In this document: in pieces, positions 29,349 to 39,519 of the stretch
How positions within the stretch are numbered: position 1 is the first letter of the stretch
How the letters are laid out: each line of letters starts with the position of its first letter
Assembly (NCBI RefSeq): GCF_002086515.1
Contig: NZ_MVHH01000018.1
Location: forward strand, 1-64,000
Direction: 5' to 3'
DNA from: Mycolicibacter arupensis
GTDB lineage: Bacteria > Actinomycetota > Actinomycetes > Mycobacteriales > Mycobacteriaceae
DNA: 64,000 nucleotides
Translations under genes and position numbers: made by a program
Notes under the pieces: generated by a model
The model's input: only the letters and a program-made list of their open reading frames with translations
The model's database searches: none
Told to the model about the DNA's origin: nothing

Positions 29349-30685
29349 TGGTCCTCGGGGATTTCGCCGCGCGGACGCCGGAGGTCATCTCCGGTCAGAT
29401 CCACACCGGTCCGGGCTCTGGGTCACTGCTGGAGGCGGCAGCCGCGTGGGACCTGCTGGCCGGGGAGCTGAACTCCGCCGCGGCAGCTTACGGTTCGGTG
29501 ATTGCCGGACTGGCCGGCGAGTCGTGGCTGGGTCCGTCGTCGACGTCCATGGCGGCCGCCGTCGCACCCTATGTGAGTTGGATGAGCACCACGGCTGCTC
29601 AGGCGGCGCAGGCCGCGGCCGAGGCTCGAGCCGCCGCCGCGGCCTATGAGACGGTACTGGCGGCCACGGTGCCGCCCGCAATGATTGCCGCCAACCGCAG
29701 TCAGCTGCTGTCGCTGATGGCCACCAACATCGTGGGACAGAACTCCGCGGCGATCGCGGCCACCGAAGCTCAGTACGGACAGATGTGGGCCCAAGACGTC
29801 GCGGCAATGGTGGGCTATGCCACCGCGTCGACCGCCACCGGGACCCGGTTGACGCTGTTCACCAAACCGCCGCACACCAGCAGCGGTGGCGCGCAGGCGA
29901 CCAACGAACCCGGCCCCGCCGCAACGGGCCCCCTGCAGCCGATACTTGATCTCATCAACGACCTCACCGCGGGATACAAGAGCTTCTGGGAGGCATTGCT
30001 GGGGGCGCCGACATCGGCCCTGTGGGAGGCGTTTTTCGGCTTCGCCCAGGCGGTGGGCAACCAAGCTACCTGGACCAACGTCGTCAACGGTACGACCAGC
30101 CTGGGTATTGGGCAGTTCAAGAACTTCTATCGAGCACCGGTGGTCGCCGTCTCGAAGGCTCCGCTGCAGGCCGGCCTCACCGGGCCCGGCCTGAGAGCGG
30201 CGACGGGTGGTGTCACAACTGCCGTTTCGGCCATGGCGGGTGACGCGCCGGCGGTCGGGGCGCTGAAGGTTCCCCCGAGCTGGGCAGGCGCCGCCCCGGC
30301 GATCAGGCTGGCCTCCGCGACCGTTGCGAGTGCCGGCTCGGGCGCGGTACCGGATGCCGGACTTGCCGCGGGACTGTCCGGCGAGGCGGCACTGGGCGCC
30401 ATGACAGGCGGCATGTTGGGCAGCCCGGCCGCCCGGGTGGTCAGCTCGGCCAAAATCTCCTCGAAGGTGCCCACTGCCAAGCGACTCAAAGAGCCCGTTC
30501 AACTCGACCGGCTCATCGAATGCCTGCAGGAACAGCCCGACGCGGTGCAGCACTGGACGGTCGATGAAGCCGGGCTCGATGACCTTGTTGCGGAGCTGAC
30601 GCTAAAACCCGGGATACACGCCGTCCACGTCCTGGACGAGGACGACGCGGCAGCGGTCGTTCCCGGACAGTCCGGCGTGACGTGA
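29348..30685 (+). CDS. PPE family protein with extra C-terminal domain
   Basis: A 445-residue PPE-like protein. The first 180 residues have the PPE fold pattern (FAARTPEVISGQIHTGPG, SWLGPSS, MWAQDVAAM), but the family-naming Pro-Pro-Glu is Thr-Pro-Glu here. The middle has KVPPSWAGAAPAIR, a variant of the SVP motif. The last 65 residues (from about KRLKEPVQLDRLIECLQ) are charged and look like a small folded alpha/beta domain ending IHAVHVLDEDD, unlike a usual PPE tail. AAGGAAGGAA precedes the ATG. It probably arose by tandem duplication with the gene before, and is probably exported by an ESX system. Confidence 0.88.
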   Translation: MVLGDFAARTPEVISGQIHTGPGSGSLLEAAAAWDLLAGELNSAAAAYGSVIAGLAGESWLGPSSTSMAAAVAPYVSWMSTTAAQAAQAAAEARAAAAAYETVLAATVPPAMIAANRSQLLSLMATNIVGQNSAAIAATEAQYGQMWAQDVAAMVGYATASTATGTRLTLFTKPPHTSSGGAQATNEPGPAATGPLQPILDLINDLTAGYKSFWEALLGAPTSALWEAFFGFAQAVGNQATWTNVVNGTTSLGIGQFKNFYRAPVVAVSKAPLQAGLTGPGLRAATGGVTTAVSAMAGDAPAVGALKVPPSWAGAAPAIRLASATVASAGSGAVPDAGLAAGLSGEAALGAMTGGMLGSPAARVVSSAKISSKVPTAKRLKEPVQLDRLIECLQEQPDAVQHWTVDEAGLDDLVAELTLKPGIHAVHVLDEDDAAAVVPGQSGVT

Positions 30686-31020
30686 TGAGGGCTTCACTGG
30701 TACTTCTCGGTATCGCGACGGCGATCGGATTCGCCGTAGCGGCTCATGCCGAACCCACCGACGCAGCCGACCCGGTGGGTGACGACGCGGCGTTCCTGGC
30801 GGCGCTGCAGCAGGCTGGGATCGCCTACCCCGGGGACGACGCAGCTGTGCAGGCAGGCAAAACGGTCTGCCGCCTGGCCAACCACGGTGAAACAGCTCTG
30901 CAGGTGCTCAATGACCTGCGCGCTGCTGACCCGGAACTGACTCTGCAGGGTGCAGCACTGTTCGTGACCATCGCGGCGCGGACCTATTGCCCGCATCAGC
31001 TCGACATGCTGGATTCGTGA
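30685..31020 (+). CDS. DUF732 secreted protein
   Basis: A 111-residue exported protein with a signal peptide (1-23, ending AHA). The mature part has the mycobacterial DUF732 pattern: DDAAFLAALQQAGI, GKTVCRLANHG and a second Cys in ARTYCPHQ, likely joined as a disulfide. The ATG at 30685 overlaps the PPE stop; a GTG one codon earlier is also possible. DUF732 proteins are common in mycobacteria, with no known activity. Confidence 0.85.
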   Translation: MRASLVLLGIATAIGFAVAAHAEPTDAADPVGDDAAFLAALQQAGIAYPGDDAAVQAGKTVCRLANHGETALQVLNDLRAADPELTLQGAALFVTIAARTYCPHQLDMLDS

Positions 31021-31028
31021 CCGGGCGC

Positions 31029-32486
31029 TCAACCCCCGAACAGCGCGAAGACTGCGAATCCCACCACCATGCCGGTCACGTTCGCGGACGCATTGACGGC
31101 GTCATTGCCCATCCATCGCCAGCCGGTGGAGGCACGTGTCGGGGCGCCGCAGTGCAGGTTCTCCTCCACCGTGGCACCACACGTCGCGCAGCTGAAGCGG
31201 GCTTGCACACTGGCGCCGATCGCGGTGTCGACCAGGGAGCCGAGGATGCCCGCCGCGAGGCCCACCGGCACCATCGCGAGCCCGCCGAACAGGGCACCGA
31301 ATGCACCGACGGCCAGCGCCCCCAGCACCGTTGCGGCTGAACCCAGCGGGGATATCGCCCCCGACGTGCCCTTGGGCACCCGGGCCCAGGTGCGCACCGA
31401 CAGTGGCTCGCGGGAGGAGAACCGGCCGATCTCCGATGCCCAGGAATCGGCGATGCCGGCCGCGATGCCACCGATCGACACCGCGTACCAGAGCGCGTCA
31501 CCGGTGAACGCATAACCGATCACCGGGACCAGCACCGGCAGGCCGGCGTTCACCGCCACCTGGCTCAGGGTGCGCATGCCCCCGGCCCGGACGGGCCGAC
31601 GGTATGCGGTGAGCAGACTGGTCAGCGAGAAGAAGACGGCGGCCGGGATGATCCACGCCCAGCCCCCCAAGCCGACAGCCACACCGGCGATCAGGCCCCC
31701 GCCCAGCGCGCCGGGCAGATCCAGCCACCGCATTCGCAGCATGAACGGCACGATGGCGCAGCCGAACGCGATGGCGGCCAGCCAGCGCAACGCGTCGTCG
31801 GTGGACAGCTCCCGCGCCACGTGCAGAAGCAGGGCAACCCACGGAGTGATCAGCAGATTGTCGGCCGCCGGCAGCACCAGCAGCTCCACCGCCGCGGTGC
31901 TGACCGCGACAAAGGCCGAAACCGAGACCGCCATAAACGTATTCAGTTCCAGTCCATACCGGCAGAACATCCACGACACGGCGAACGCGATCACGACGAA
32001 CGCCACCGACCCCTCCAGCGAGCGCACTCCGCCACCGGCCTCAACGCGGTGCCGGCCGAAGCGATCGCCGACCAGCGCCGCCCCCGCGTCGGCGAGGCCC
32101 AGCACCAGCACACCGGCCGCGATCGCGACCCGGTCCGGCCAAAAGGCCAGCACCGCAATCAAGGCCCCGGCGGCAAAGCCCACCAGACCGTAGTCGCGGG
32201 AACGGGTGCCGTCGAAGACACCAGGCACCGGAATCAGGCCTCGCTCGACGATGATCGTCAACGCCACAGTCGCGGCGGCCAACACGCCCGCCACGACGAC
32301 GCCATGCGACAACTGGAATGCGGCCAGCGCAGCGAACAGGCCACAGAGCGCATGCGGAATCTTGCGGGTGACCAGTGGCCCGGCCCCGCGCCGGGCCAGG
32401 GCTCGTCCCACGACGATCAGCACCGCGGCGATCAGCAGGACCCCACCGCCGGCGACGGCCAGGTCATGGCTCACAGGGGTGATCAC
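31029..32486 (-). CDS. Prenol kinase-like/DUF92 two-domain membrane protein
   Basis: A 485-residue polytopic membrane protein with two families joined. The N-terminal 210 residues resemble the phytol/dolichol kinase (VTE5/SEC59) family: TRKIPHALCG and GDRFGRHRVEAGGGVRSLEGS. Residues about 235-485 are a DUF92/TMEM19 domain (the plant VTE6, phytyl-phosphate kinase family): GGGLIAGVAVGLGG, ADSWASEIGRFS, PKGTSGAISPLGS and GNDAVNASANVTG. In plants the two are separate enzymes that phosphorylate phytol twice. The protein could salvage a polyprenol to its diphosphate, but that is inference. It starts at GTG 32486 and lies 6 bp from the CMD gene's stop. Confidence 0.75.
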   Translation of the reverse strand: MITPVSHDLAVAGGGVLLIAAVLIVVGRALARRGAGPLVTRKIPHALCGLFAALAAFQLSHGVVVAGVLAAATVALTIIVERGLIPVPGVFDGTRSRDYGLVGFAAGALIAVLAFWPDRVAIAAGVLVLGLADAGAALVGDRFGRHRVEAGGGVRSLEGSVAFVVIAFAVSWMFCRYGLELNTFMAVSVSAFVAVSTAAVELLVLPAADNLLITPWVALLLHVARELSTDDALRWLAAIAFGCAIVPFMLRMRWLDLPGALGGGLIAGVAVGLGGWAWIIPAAVFFSLTSLLTAYRRPVRAGGMRTLSQVAVNAGLPVLVPVIGYAFTGDALWYAVSIGGIAAGIADSWASEIGRFSSREPLSVRTWARVPKGTSGAISPLGSAATVLGALAVGAFGALFGGLAMVPVGLAAGILGSLVDTAIGASVQARFSCATCGATVEENLHCGAPTRASTGWRWMGNDAVNASANVTGMVVGFAVFALFGG

Positions 32487-32492
32487 GCAGTA

Positions 32493-33028
32493 CTACTCAT
32501 CGAAGTCCAACGGCACCCGCAGTGCGCTCAAGGTGGCGGCCAGTGCGTCGTACTGGCTTGTCAGCATCACGAACTCGATCAGCCGAGGACGGTCCAGGTG
32601 CGTGGCGAGTTCAGTCCAGGTGGCATCGGAGAGGGTCCTGGTTGTGACCAGTTCATCGACCGCGGTCAGCAGTACGCGCTGGCGGCCGGTGAGTCCGTCC
32701 GCGCCGGGGCCTTCAAAGATCAACGCCTGGGTGGCGTCATCGAGGCCGACCGCCCGGCCCATCCGGCGGTGGTGCTGCAGTTCGTACTGGCTGTCGCGCA
32801 GGTGGCCGACTCGCAGAATCACCAGCTCGGTGTCGCGGTTGGGCAGTTTTCCGCCGCGCATGAGCACCCCGCCGAACGGCAGCCAGGACCACATCAGCCG
32901 CCGGTGCTGTCCCAGCGTGGTGAACAGGTGAGCCCGCGGCACATGTTGACGCAGCGCGATGACCTTGCAGACCAACCAGTTGGCGACGCCCAGGTCGCGC
33001 AGGCCGGGAGATTCGGGGATGCGAACAG

Positions 33029-33032
<4 letters not shown>
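32493..33032 (-). CDS. Carboxymuconolactone decarboxylase-family protein
   Basis: A 179-residue AhpD/CMD-fold protein. The signature helix is RDSQYELQHHRRMGRAVG, where the first redox Cys of AhpD-type proteins is replaced by Ser, so a peroxidase role is unlikely. It overlaps ramB by 4 bp (ATGA) and matches Rv0464c in place. Function is not established. Confidence 0.88.
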
Positions 33033-34456
<1,424 letters not shown>

Positions 34457-34541
34457 CTCGCCGAGCCTACCTGCTGCGAAGGCCGCATTCGCATTATTGG
34501 CATGGCATGATCCGCGCAGGCAAAGACATACGGGAGCATCG

Positions 34542-35357
34542 ATGCAGCAGACACAGGAGTCGACCGGCCTCGGCAAGGTGCTGATGCCGGTACCGGACCC
34601 CCATCCCGACGTTTTCGACCGGCAGTGGCCCCTGCGGGTAGCCGACATCGACCGGACCGGCCGCCTGCGGATGGACGCGGCCGCCCGCCATATCCAGGAC
34701 ATCGGCCAGGATCAGTTGCGCGAGGGCGGATATCAGGAAACCCATCCGCTGTGGATCGTTCGGCGCACCATGATGGATCTGATCGCGCCGATCGAGTTTC
34801 AGGACATGCTGCGGATGCGTCGCTGGTGCTCGGGCACCTCCAACCGCTGGTGCGAGATGCGGGTCCGCATCGACGGCCGCAAGGGTGGGTTGATCGAATC
34901 CGAGGCGTTCTGGATCAACATCAACCGTGAGACCCAGGGGCCGGCGCGCATCTCTGAGGACTTCTTGGCCGGGCTCAAGCGCACCACCAGCGTGGACCGG
35001 CTGCGCTGGAAGGCCTACTTGAAGGCCGGCGGTCGTGAGGACGCGGACGAGATCCATGAGTACCCGCTGCGGTTCACCGACATCGATCTGTTCGACCACA
35101 TGAACAACTCGGTGTATTGGACCGTGGTTGAGGACTACCTGTCGAGTTATCCCGAGCTGCTCACGGCGCCGCTGCGGGTCACGCTTGAACACGATGCTCC
35201 CGTCGCGCTGGGCGAAAAACTAGAGATCGTTTCCCATGTCCACCCGGCCGGATCGACGGAGATGTTCGGGGCCGAACTGGCCGATCGCACTGTTAGAACG
35301 CTCACATACCTGGTGGGCGACGAGGTCAAGGCGCTCGCTGCGATCTTCCCGCTGTAA
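34542..35357 (+). CDS. Acyl-ACP thioesterase-like double-hotdog protein
   Basis: A 271-residue protein of the acyl-ACP thioesterase (FAT) family, with two hotdog domains. The second carries FTDIDLFDHMNNSVYW, matching the Asn/His-type active-site region of hotdog thioesterases. It starts at ATG 34542, divergent from ramB with 85 bp between, and corresponds to Rv0466. It would hydrolyse acyl thioesters, releasing fatty acids; preferred chain length is not readable. Confidence 0.88.
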   Translation: MQQTQESTGLGKVLMPVPDPHPDVFDRQWPLRVADIDRTGRLRMDAAARHIQDIGQDQLREGGYQETHPLWIVRRTMMDLIAPIEFQDMLRMRRWCSGTSNRWCEMRVRIDGRKGGLIESEAFWININRETQGPARISEDFLAGLKRTTSVDRLRWKAYLKAGGREDADEIHEYPLRFTDIDLFDHMNNSVYWTVVEDYLSSYPELLTAPLRVTLEHDAPVALGEKLEIVSHVHPAGSTEMFGAELADRTVRTLTYLVGDEVKALAAIFPL

Positions 35358-35669
35358 CACGTTCTAGTCAGTACGGGCGTACTGCTAAAACAGGCGCTGA
35401 CCTGTGCGGATATGTTACCGGCCGGTAGCTTTTGCATCGTTTTCACGACGGGTTGTCCCGACCGTTCTTTGCAACCTTAGCAATTCCTCCCTGATGTATG
35501 GCTGAAATTGGCAAGGGAAACGGCTGGACCAGGGGAGATGTGCTGTGCCAAGGTCGTGTTAACACACCAGTGAATCGATCGGGGTGTTAGCAAGGGCGGG
35601 AAGCGAAGCGCAGCACGTTTCCTTCGCCCACCGGCCCCGGCGATCGAAAACGCAAAGGAGCGGATCCCT
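35358..35669 (+). promoter_or_regulatory. icl upstream regulatory region (312 bp without a gene)
   Basis: I see no gene. It holds a perfect 16-bp palindrome, CAGTACG-GG-CGTACTG (35369-35384), right after the thioesterase stop. TTTTGCAT (35430-35437) and TTCTTTGCAAC (35465-35475) resemble the TTTGCAAA core of RamB sites. A 10-bp palindrome GTGTTAACAC lies at 35556-35565. AAAGGAG at 35654-35660 is the icl ribosome site. The RamB match is partial and unproven. Confidence 0.55.
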
Positions 35670-36956
35670 ATGTCGACCGTTGGCACGCCGAAGAGCCCTG
35701 AGCAGATCCAGCACGACTGGGACAGCAACCCGCGGTGGAAGGGCGTCACCCGCACCTACACCGCCGAGGATGTCGTCGCGTTGCAGGGCCACGTGGTCGA
35801 GGAGCACACCCTGGCCCGCCGTGGCGCCGAGGTGCTCTGGGAGCAGCTGCACGACCTGGACTACATCAACGCCCTCGGCGCACTGACCGGCAACATGGCC
35901 GTCCAGCAGGTCCGGGCCGGCCTGAAGGCCATCTACCTGTCCGGTTGGCAGGTCGCCGGTGACGCGAACCTGTCCGGCCACACCTACCCCGACCAGAGCC
36001 TCTACCCGGCCAACTCGGTGCCCCAGGTGGTGCGCCGGATCAACAACGCGCTGCTGCGTGCCGACGAGATCGCCAAGGTCGAGGGTGACACCTCGGTGGA
36101 CAACTGGCTGGCCCCGATCGTGGCCGACGGTGAGGCCGGCTTCGGTGGCGCGCTCAACGTCTACGAGCTGCAGAAGGCGATGATCGCCGCCGGTGTCGCG
36201 GGTTCGCACTGGGAGGACCAGCTGGCCTCGGAGAAGAAGTGTGGCCACCTGGGCGGCAAGGTGCTGATCCCCACCCAGCAGCACATCCGCACGCTGACCT
36301 CGGCGCGCCTGGCCGCCGACGTGGCTGACGTGCCGACCGTGGTGATCGCGCGTACCGACGCCGAGGCCGCCACCCTGATCACCTCCGACGTCGACGAGCG
36401 CGACCGGCCGTTCATCACCGGCGAGCGGACCGCGGAGGGCTTCTACTACACCAAGAACGGTCTGGAGCCCTGCATCGCCCGTGCCAAGGCCTACGCCCCC
36501 TACGCCGACCTGATCTGGATGGAGACCGGTACCCCGGACCTGGAGCTGGCACGCAAGTTCGCCGAGGGCGTCAAGTCGGAGTTCCCCGACCAGATGCTGG
36601 CCTACAACTGCTCGCCGTCGTTCAACTGGAAGCAGCACCTGGACGACGCGACCATCGCCAAGTTCCAGAACGAGCTGGGCGCCATGGGCTTCAAGTTCCA
36701 GTTCATCACCCTGGCCGGCTTCCACGCCCTGAACTACTCGATGTTCGATCTGGCCCACGGCTACGCCCGCAAGCAGATGAGCGCCTACGTCGAGCTGCAG
36801 GAGCGCGAGTTCGCCGCCGAAGAGCGCGGCTACACCGCCACCAAGCACCAGCGCGAGGTCGGCGCCGGTTACTTCGACCGGATCGCCACCACCGTCGACC
36901 CGACGTCATCGACCACCGCGCTGGCGGGTTCGACCGAAGAGGGCCAGTTCCACTAG
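35670..36956 (+). CDS. icl1: Isocitrate lyase
   Basis: A 428-residue ICL, the same length as M. tuberculosis ICL1. It cleaves isocitrate to succinate and glyoxylate, letting the cell grow on fatty acids, and in mycobacteria also acts as methylisocitrate lyase. The catalytic loop [10 protein letters not shown] places Cys191 at the exact ICL1 position. NCSPSFNW, a substrate-binding loop, is intact. A hairpin (36971-37031) follows. Regulation by RamB is likely from the neighbourhood. Confidence 0.97.
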   Translation: MSTVGTPKSPEQIQHDWDSNPRWKGVTRTYTAEDVVALQGHVVEEHTLARRGAEVLWEQLHDLDYINALGALTGNMAVQQVRAGLKAIYLSGWQVAGDANLSGHTYPDQSLYPANSVPQVVRRINNALLRADEIAKVEGDTSVDNWLAPIVADGEAGFGGALNVYELQKAMIAAGVAGSHWEDQLASEKKCGHLGGKVLIPTQQHIRTLTSARLAADVADVPTVVIARTDAEAATLITSDVDERDRPFITGERTAEGFYYTKNGLEPCIARAKAYAPYADLIWMETGTPDLELARKFAEGVKSEFPDQMLAYNCSPSFNWKQHLDDATIAKFQNELGAMGFKFQFITLAGFHALNYSMFDLAHGYARKQMSAYVELQEREFAAEERGYTATKHQREVGAGYFDRIATTVDPTSSTTALAGSTEEGQFH

Positions 36957-36970
36957 GCCACTTACTTGCC

Positions 36971-37031
36971 GCGAGCGTGCGCAGCTGTACGCCCTGACAC
37001 GGCGTGTCGACGTACAGACACGCACGCTCGC
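36971..37031. repeat. Three-tier nested inverted repeat between icl and fadB2
   Basis: GCGAGCGTGCG (36971-36981) pairs with 37021-37031; inside it CTGTACG (36985-36991) pairs with 37011-37017; and inside that GACAC (36996-37000) pairs with GTGTC (37004-37008) around a 3-nt loop. It begins 15 bp after the icl stop, so it could end icl transcription. It also looks like a dispersed mycobacterial palindrome. Confidence 0.8.
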
Positions 37032-37151
37032 GCCGGGGAAGAGATTTCCCGCGGTGGAAGTCGGATTGCATCGCGGGGGAGTTGACAGCGCAGGCCCCGC
37101 CCAGCCAGCCTGGGCGGGGCCTGTTGCTGGGTGTTGACGGAAAGGGAGACA

Positions 37152-38006
37152 GTGTCGATCCAACGAGTGGGTGTTATCGGAGCCGGGCAGATGGGCGCCG
37201 GGATCGCTGAGGTGTCGGCACGTGCCGGTGTTGAGGTGAAGGTCTTTGAGACCACCGAAGCGCTGGTCACCGCGGGCCGCAACCGGATCGTCAAGTCGCT
37301 GGACCGCGGTGTGAGCGCAGGCAAGATCACCGAGCGTGAGCGTGACGATGCCGTGGGCAACCTGACCTTCACCACCGACCTCGGTGACTTGGCCGATCGG
37401 CAGCTGGTGATCGAGGCGGTCATCGAGGACGACACCGTCAAGTCGAAGATCTTCGCCGAGCTTGACCGGGTGATCACCGACCCGGACGCGGTGCTGGCCT
37501 CCAACACCTCATCCATTCCGATCATGAAGATCGCGGCCGCCACGGCGAATCCCAAGCGCGTGCTGGGCCTGCACTTCTTCAACCCGGTTCCGGTGCTGCC
37601 GCTGGTCGAGCTGGTCAGCACCCTGGTCACCGACCCCGCCGCTGCCGACCGCACCGAGCAGTTCGCCAGCGCGGTGCTGGGCAAGCAGGTGGTGCGCTGC
37701 TCGGACCGCTCCGGTTTCGTGGTGAACGCCCTGCTGGTGCCCTACCTGCTGTCGGCGGTCCGCATGCTGGAATCCGGATTCGCCACCGTTGAGGACATCG
37801 ACAAGGCCATCGTCGCCGGTCTGTCGCACCCGATGGGCCCACTGCGGTTGTCTGACCTCGTCGGCCTGGACACCCTGAAGCTCATCGCGGACAAGATGTA
37901 CGAAGAGTTCAAGGAGCCGCTCTACGCCGCGCCGCCGCTACTGCTGCGCATGGTCGAGGCCGGCCAGCTCGGGAAGAAATCCGGCCGGGGTTTCTACACC
38001 TACTGA
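37152..38006 (+). CDS. fadB2: 3-hydroxybutyryl-CoA dehydrogenase
   Basis: A 284-residue NAD-dependent dehydrogenase interconverting 3-hydroxyacyl-CoA and acetoacyl-CoA. The Rossmann motif is IGAGQMGAGIAEVSA, the active-site His is in LHFFNPVPVLPLVE, and SNTSSIPI is the substrate loop. It starts at GTG 37152, with AAAGGGAG upstream. It matches Rv0468, following icl as in M. tuberculosis. In that genome umaA and pcaA come next; they are missing here. Confidence 0.96.
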   Translation: MSIQRVGVIGAGQMGAGIAEVSARAGVEVKVFETTEALVTAGRNRIVKSLDRGVSAGKITERERDDAVGNLTFTTDLGDLADRQLVIEAVIEDDTVKSKIFAELDRVITDPDAVLASNTSSIPIMKIAAATANPKRVLGLHFFNPVPVLPLVELVSTLVTDPAAADRTEQFASAVLGKQVVRCSDRSGFVVNALLVPYLLSAVRMLESGFATVEDIDKAIVAGLSHPMGPLRLSDLVGLDTLKLIADKMYEEFKEPLYAAPPLLLRMVEAGQLGKKSGRGFYTY

Positions 38007-38041
38007 CCCGTCACGGCGCCGGCTGACTTCGATGCCCGGCG

Positions 38042-38488
38042 TCAGTGGGTGGGGGTCACGCCGTACGCCGCCCAGCAGGGCTTGCCCTCCATCGGGGAGT
38101 CGAACGGCGTCGCGGTGCGGGTCAACCCCTCTGGCGGTATGAGGGTGGGGACGCCGTTGAAGATCACGCACTTGGTGTTGGTGATCATGTCTTGCGGTGG
38201 GCGGTCACCGGACGGGCCGTTCTGATTGGCCTGATTGGCTGCCCGATTGGCCTGGTCGGCGGCGTTCTTGGCCTCGTTGACCGCTCTGTTGGCTATTCCG
38301 GCGCCGCAGGCCAGTTGCTGCTGTTGCTGCTCTTCGGGGGTTTGGCTCTGGTCGCCGGCGGCACACGCCTCCTGCCCTTGCCCGCCCGGCTGCGCCGGCT
38401 CGTCGGCGCCGGCCAGCGGGGCATACAACAGGACTGCTCCCGTGGCGATCAGGGTCGACAACAACATCGTGGCCGCCATAGTGAGCAC
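38042..38488 (-). CDS. Small secreted protein with a Gln/Asn/Ala-rich centre
   Basis: A 148-residue exported protein I do not recognise. It has a signal peptide (about 1-28, ending AGADE), a low-complexity middle (a five-Gln run, and NAADQANRAANQANQN), and a tail with CVIFNGVPTLIPPEG. Four Cys residues suggest disulfides. It is convergent with fadB2, in the place where I would expect umaA/pcaA in M. tuberculosis. Confidence 0.7.
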   Translation of the reverse strand: MLTMAATMLLSTLIATGAVLLYAPLAGADEPAQPGGQGQEACAAGDQSQTPEEQQQQQLACGAGIANRAVNEAKNAADQANRAANQANQNGPSGDRPPQDMITNTKCVIFNGVPTLIPPEGLTRTATPFDSPMEGKPCWAAYGVTPTH

Positions 38489-38629
38489 CTGCCTTCGGTC
38501 GATCGGTCTGGATCGGGCGGCGCCACCGTCAGCGAACCGCCCGGTTGTGGCCTGCCGCCTCCGACGGTAGGAGATGGCGGCGCGCAGGGATACAGGGATT
38601 TCCCTGGTAATCGGCGGTGTCAGATCCGT

Positions 38630-39379
38630 TCAGCGGGCGGGATTGGCCGACGTGTCGGTGGCGCGAGCCTGTGCACTGGCGGCGCGGCGCCACGGCAACA
38701 CCGGCGAGGGATGCGGGCCGGCGTTGAACTTCTCCAGCGACCCGCCGACCTCCACGATCCCGCACAGGGCGTTCCAGCTCAGCATCGTCAGGTAGTCGAT
38801 CAGGTTGTCGGAGCTCATCCGTGGGTCCAGCAGCCACGAGTGGGTGGCCAGCTGCACCCCGCCCACGATCATGTACGCCCACGGCTCCACGCCGTGGGTG
38901 TCCATGCCGACCGCCTTCATCCGGCGGCGCAGCATGACTGCGAGCATCCGGGCGATGATCCGCTCGGAGTCGGCGATCACCTTGCTCTTGCTGGCCGAAC
39001 TGTTGGCCATCACGAACCGGTACGGCTCCGGCTCGTTGGCGACGGTCTGCACGTACACCCGGATGATCTCGCGAACCAGGTCGAATCCGTCCAGGTTGGC
39101 TGACAGGGCTGCCGCCATGTTCGGGATCAGGGTGGTCTGCGCGAACCGCATCATCACCGCGGTGGTGAGGTCGTTCTTGTCGACGAAATACCGGTAGAGG
39201 ACCGTCTTGGAGACGCCGATCTCCGCGGCGATCTCGTCCATGCTCACATAGCGGCCGCGGCGCCGAATCGCCTCGATCGTGCCGTCGGTGAGGTCATTGC
39301 GGCGGTCGACCTTGTGCTGGTGCCAGCGCCGCTTTCGACCGTCGGTCTTAGCGGTGCCGGCCTGGAGCTGTTCTGCCAC
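38630..39379 (-). CDS. TetR-family transcriptional regulator (Rv0472c type)
   Basis: A 249-residue regulator. The helix-turn-helix lies at about residues 30-75 (YVSMDEIAAEIGVSKTVLYRYFVDKND). The C-terminal domain includes AYMIVGGVQLATHSWLLD. I start at GTG 39379, which gives MAEQLQAGTAKTDGRKRRW, an N-terminal basic extension; the open frame further upstream is low-complexity. It is divergent from the DUF445 gene, and a perfect 15-bp palindrome lies between them. Confidence 0.88.
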   Translation of the reverse strand: MAEQLQAGTAKTDGRKRRWHQHKVDRRNDLTDGTIEAIRRRGRYVSMDEIAAEIGVSKTVLYRYFVDKNDLTTAVMMRFAQTTLIPNMAAALSANLDGFDLVREIIRVYVQTVANEPEPYRFVMANSSASKSKVIADSERIIARMLAVMLRRRMKAVGMDTHGVEPWAYMIVGGVQLATHSWLLDPRMSSDNLIDYLTMLSWNALCGIVEVGGSLEKFNAGPHPSPVLPWRRAASAQARATDTSANPAR

Positions 39380-39444
39380 TATCGGGGGTTTCCATTCACT
39401 AGACGCAATAGATAATACGGCCTGGTACAGCAAACTCTGTGGTG

Positions 39445-39459
39445 CGGTAACAGTTACCG
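39445..39459. promoter_or_regulatory. Candidate TetR operator
   Basis: CGGTAACAGTTACCG is a perfect palindrome with 7-bp arms and a single central base, lying between the divergent TetR and DUF445 genes. This is the usual form of a TetR-family operator. Confidence 0.55.
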
Positions 39460-39519
39460 GCGGTTCAGCGAGGCTTGCCGGAGGCGAGGCGAAGCTGGAA
39501 CCGGCGCGCCGCCGCGAGA

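Noticed and set aside
35559..36848. 429-residue open frame antisense to icl
   Set aside because: It is a GC-bias shadow of a highly expressed gene, with repetitive Gly/Val/Leu composition and no recognisable domain.
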